The position numbers and the translations under genes are program-made. A stretch of 64,000 nucleotides of DNA from JABWCQ01 sp964530625. Its GTDB lineage: Bacteria > Electryoneota > RPQS01. Shown here piece by piece: positions 62,424-64,000 of the stretch. The DNA lies in NCBI GenBank assembly GCA_964530625.1, contig CAZHAK010000007.1, forward strand, positions 1 through 64,000, read 5' to 3'. Position 1 is the first letter of the stretch; the number at the start of each line of letters is the position of its first letter. The notes below the pieces were generated by a model. That model worked only from the letters and a program-made list of their open reading frames with translations, was not told where the DNA came from and did not search any database.

Positions 62424-64000
62424 CTAACGATTCGCGGTGACAATGTAATAACCCAATGTGTCCAATTCAGTCAAATCCACAAACGTGGTTCCCGGAACCG
62501 TTCCCAAAATAACTGTGTTGAAAACTGTCGCGGGATACTGTGTACCGCGCCAAACCGTATAGTTATTGGCACCCGCTACTGGCTCCCACGTCAATTGCAT
62601 CCCGTTGTCAATCACCAAGACTGTGAGATCTTCCGGCGGCAATAGTCCTGATGCCAAGATACACACGTCATCAACCGCAGCCTCAACCAGCGACCCAAGC
62701 CCTTGATCCTGTGCTACGAACCGTAACCGCATCTGACTGGTCAGTGGGACGAATTCTTCTACAATGAAAATACTGCGCCGCCACTCTTCCCAGTCAACAC
62801 GCTCATGCAGCATGGACGTCCACGTTGTGCCGCCGTCATTCGATATGTCAATATCAAAGTAGTCTTCGCCCGGATTGTTGCCATTGTCATTCGAGTACCA
62901 ACTGTACAACTCAATCGCAACGTTGCTTTCTTCGCTCAAATCCCAAACAGGCGAGAGCAGCGTTGTTTTGCCGCCGTCCACGTCATTTGCGCCCGCAGAT
63001 CCGCCCGCGAGTCCGCTTGTCACAAAACAATTCACACCGCTTTCCGTATGATCGTTTTCCGGTTGGCAGACGTTGCCGTTTGTCTCAGTCTGTTCGGGGT
63101 CCATCCGATTCCAGATTCCGTTCGTGGCATTGTCTCCCGGCGCACCTACTGCCCAACCTTGATTATCTGCCTCGAAGTCATAACAGTACAGTTCCTGCGG
63201 CATGAAGAAATTCACCGTGGTATCTGCCGATAGCATCAGTGATTCTTGCACCGCGCCGCGAGTGCCAAAGGCCCGTAAAGTATACGTATTGCCCGTCGGC
63301 ATCGTCAAAGAGTAAAAGCCTTCGGCGTTGGTCGTTGCAGGTGCTATGGGTGCGTCTAAAACTTCAACCAATGCATTGGGAATACTCTGACCACCTGAGG
63401 TGTAGACATGACCGGATACCACGCCCACGGGAGCCAATGTCATCTGCACATTAAGTTCCGTGTCACCACCCTCAGTGATCATTACGTTGTCCATCGTTAC
63501 GGGCAGATACCCGAATTTCGTAAACACCAAAGTGTAAGTTCCCGCGCTGGTGGCGATGGAATAGCCACCCGCCGCGTCCGTCAGATCGCTGCGACCGTTT
63601 TCAAGAATGGAGACGTCAACGTCCACAAGCGCATTCCCGGAAGTCATCACGACGCCGGAAACTCTTCCAAGGTTGAAGACTGCTGTAACTGCGGCGTATC
63701 CATCGATAAACCCAAATCCAAACGTATTGTCATTGCCGACGGATCCATACCCGGAATCAATGGCCGTGTTTATCAGTGCCTCTTTAATCGTAATCGGATC
63801 ACAATCCGGGCACGCTTGACGCATCAACGCGACAATGCCCGCGACGTGCGGCCCCGCCATTGACGTTCCGCTATATGCTCCATTGTAACCGCCGCCGGGG
63901 ACACTTGAGTAAACATTCACACCGGGTGCCACAATCTCGGGCTTGATATGAGTTCCGGCACAAGGGCTTGGACCGCGGCTGGAAAAACTCGCGATCGCAT
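62424..64000 (-). CDS. Secreted subtilisin-family (S8) serine protease, C-terminal part (5' end outside window)
   Basis: The open frame runs off the right edge: upstream of the nominal GTG at 63932 the frame continues as ASFSSRGPSPCAGTHIKPEI, which is S8 protease sequence, so only the end is seen. The catalytic Ser is in YSGTSMAGPHVAGIVALMRQ; Asp and His lie outside. After the protease domain come two carboxypeptidase-regulatory-like Ig domains (GRVSGVVMTSGNALVDVDVS ... and GVVSGHVYTSGGQSIPNALV ...). A jelly-roll/MAM-like domain with YSWYSNDNGNNPGEDYFDID follows, then a final Fn3 domain. Unlike its homologue at 22757, it ends YYIVTANR without a sorting domain. Extracellular proteolysis is likely. 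Confidence 0.9.
   Translation of the reverse strand, partial: AIASFSSRGPSPCAGTHIKPEIVAPGVNVYSSVPGGGYNGAYSGTSMAGPHVAGIVALMRQACPDCDPITIKEALINTAIDSGYGSVGNDNTFGFGFIDGYAAVTAVFNLGRVSGVVMTSGNALVDVDVSILENGRSDLTDAAGGYSIATSAGTYTLVFTKFGYLPVTMDNVMITEGGDTELNVQMTLAPVGVVSGHVYTSGGQSIPNALVEVLDAPIAPATTNAEGFYSLTMPTGNTYTLRAFGTRGAVQESLMLSADTTVNFFMPQELYCYDFEADNQGWAVGAPGDNATNGIWNRMDPEQTETNGNVCQPENDHTESGVNCFVTSGLAGGSAGANDVDGGKTTLLSPVWDLSEESNVAIELYSWYSNDNGNNPGEDYFDIDISNDGGTTWTSMLHERVDWEEWRRSIFIVEEFVPLTSQMRLRFVAQDQGLGSLVEAAVDDVCILASGLLPPEDLTVLVIDNGMQLTWEPVAGANNYTVWRGTQYPATVFNTVILGTVPGTTFVDLTELDTLGYYIVTANR

Overview
The window carries about 50 protein-coding genes at high density and no recognisable rRNA, tRNA, CRISPR array, transposase or phage module. 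Many secreted proteins end in the roughly 80-residue 'PNPFNP...GR.V..L...G.H...SG.YF..L...KL.LLK' domain, a type IX-secretion-like C-terminal sorting domain. This is typical of the FCB superphylum, especially its uncultured candidate phyla (Zixibacteria, KSB1, Cloacimonadota, Latescibacteria and relatives). With outer-membrane barrels, a Lol/MacB-type ABC module and complete 2-oxoacid dehydrogenase genes, the best inference is a Gram-negative, largely heterotrophic FCB bacterium. The exact phylum cannot be fixed from sequence reading alone.

Layout. Positions 1-8.3 kb (+): a beta-propeller secreted protein, E1-beta and E2 of a pyruvate/branched-chain 2-oxoacid dehydrogenase, a tandem pair of secreted paralogues sharing an identical 227-bp 3' segment, and a lipoate-protein-ligase-like gene. 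8.3-10.1 kb (-): a large secreted protein. 10.3-18.1 kb (+): an acyl-CoA cluster (hot-dog thioesterase, EthD-like protein, three different crotonases, aldehyde dehydrogenase, NmrA-like protein) interrupted by a beta-helix secreted protein and a small outer-membrane barrel. 18.2-22.5 kb (-): a small secreted protein, two large fibre proteins with head repeats and a C-terminal S74 chaperone domain, and the decayed tail of a third. 22.8-41.5 kb (-): a subtilase, then a tightly packed run of genes: sucA, sucB, lpd, GT2 glycosyltransferase, polytopic GT-C-like protein, two FtsX permeases, LolA-like carrier, outer-membrane barrel, LolD-like ATPase and a TPR metallopeptidase.

41.8-47.4 kb holds a prohibitin-like SPFH protein (+), DoxX (-), an Asp/Glu racemase-family protein (+), a second subtilase (-) and an SRPBCC-epimerase fusion (-). 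47.6-53.1 kb (+) is a compact five-gene operon: GCS2-type carboxylate-amine ligase, MFS transporter, esterase, ATP-grasp ligase and CBM48-like esterase. I consider it the best candidate for an undescribed system, probably making, exporting and hydrolysing a small amide- or ester-linked metabolite. 53.1-64 kb: an S9 peptidase, acyl-CoA-ligase-like protein, barrel protein and RlmD/TrmA-like methyltransferase (-), an SpsF-like cytidylyltransferase with a degenerate SDR-type epimerase (+), an M3 oligoendopeptidase (-), and a third subtilase that runs off the right edge (-).

Most convergent gene pairs are separated by clear bidirectional hairpin terminators. Several upstream regions contain TTGnnn-N17-TATnnT promoter-like pairs. 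Secreted, repeat-rich genes are inserted again and again between metabolic genes.
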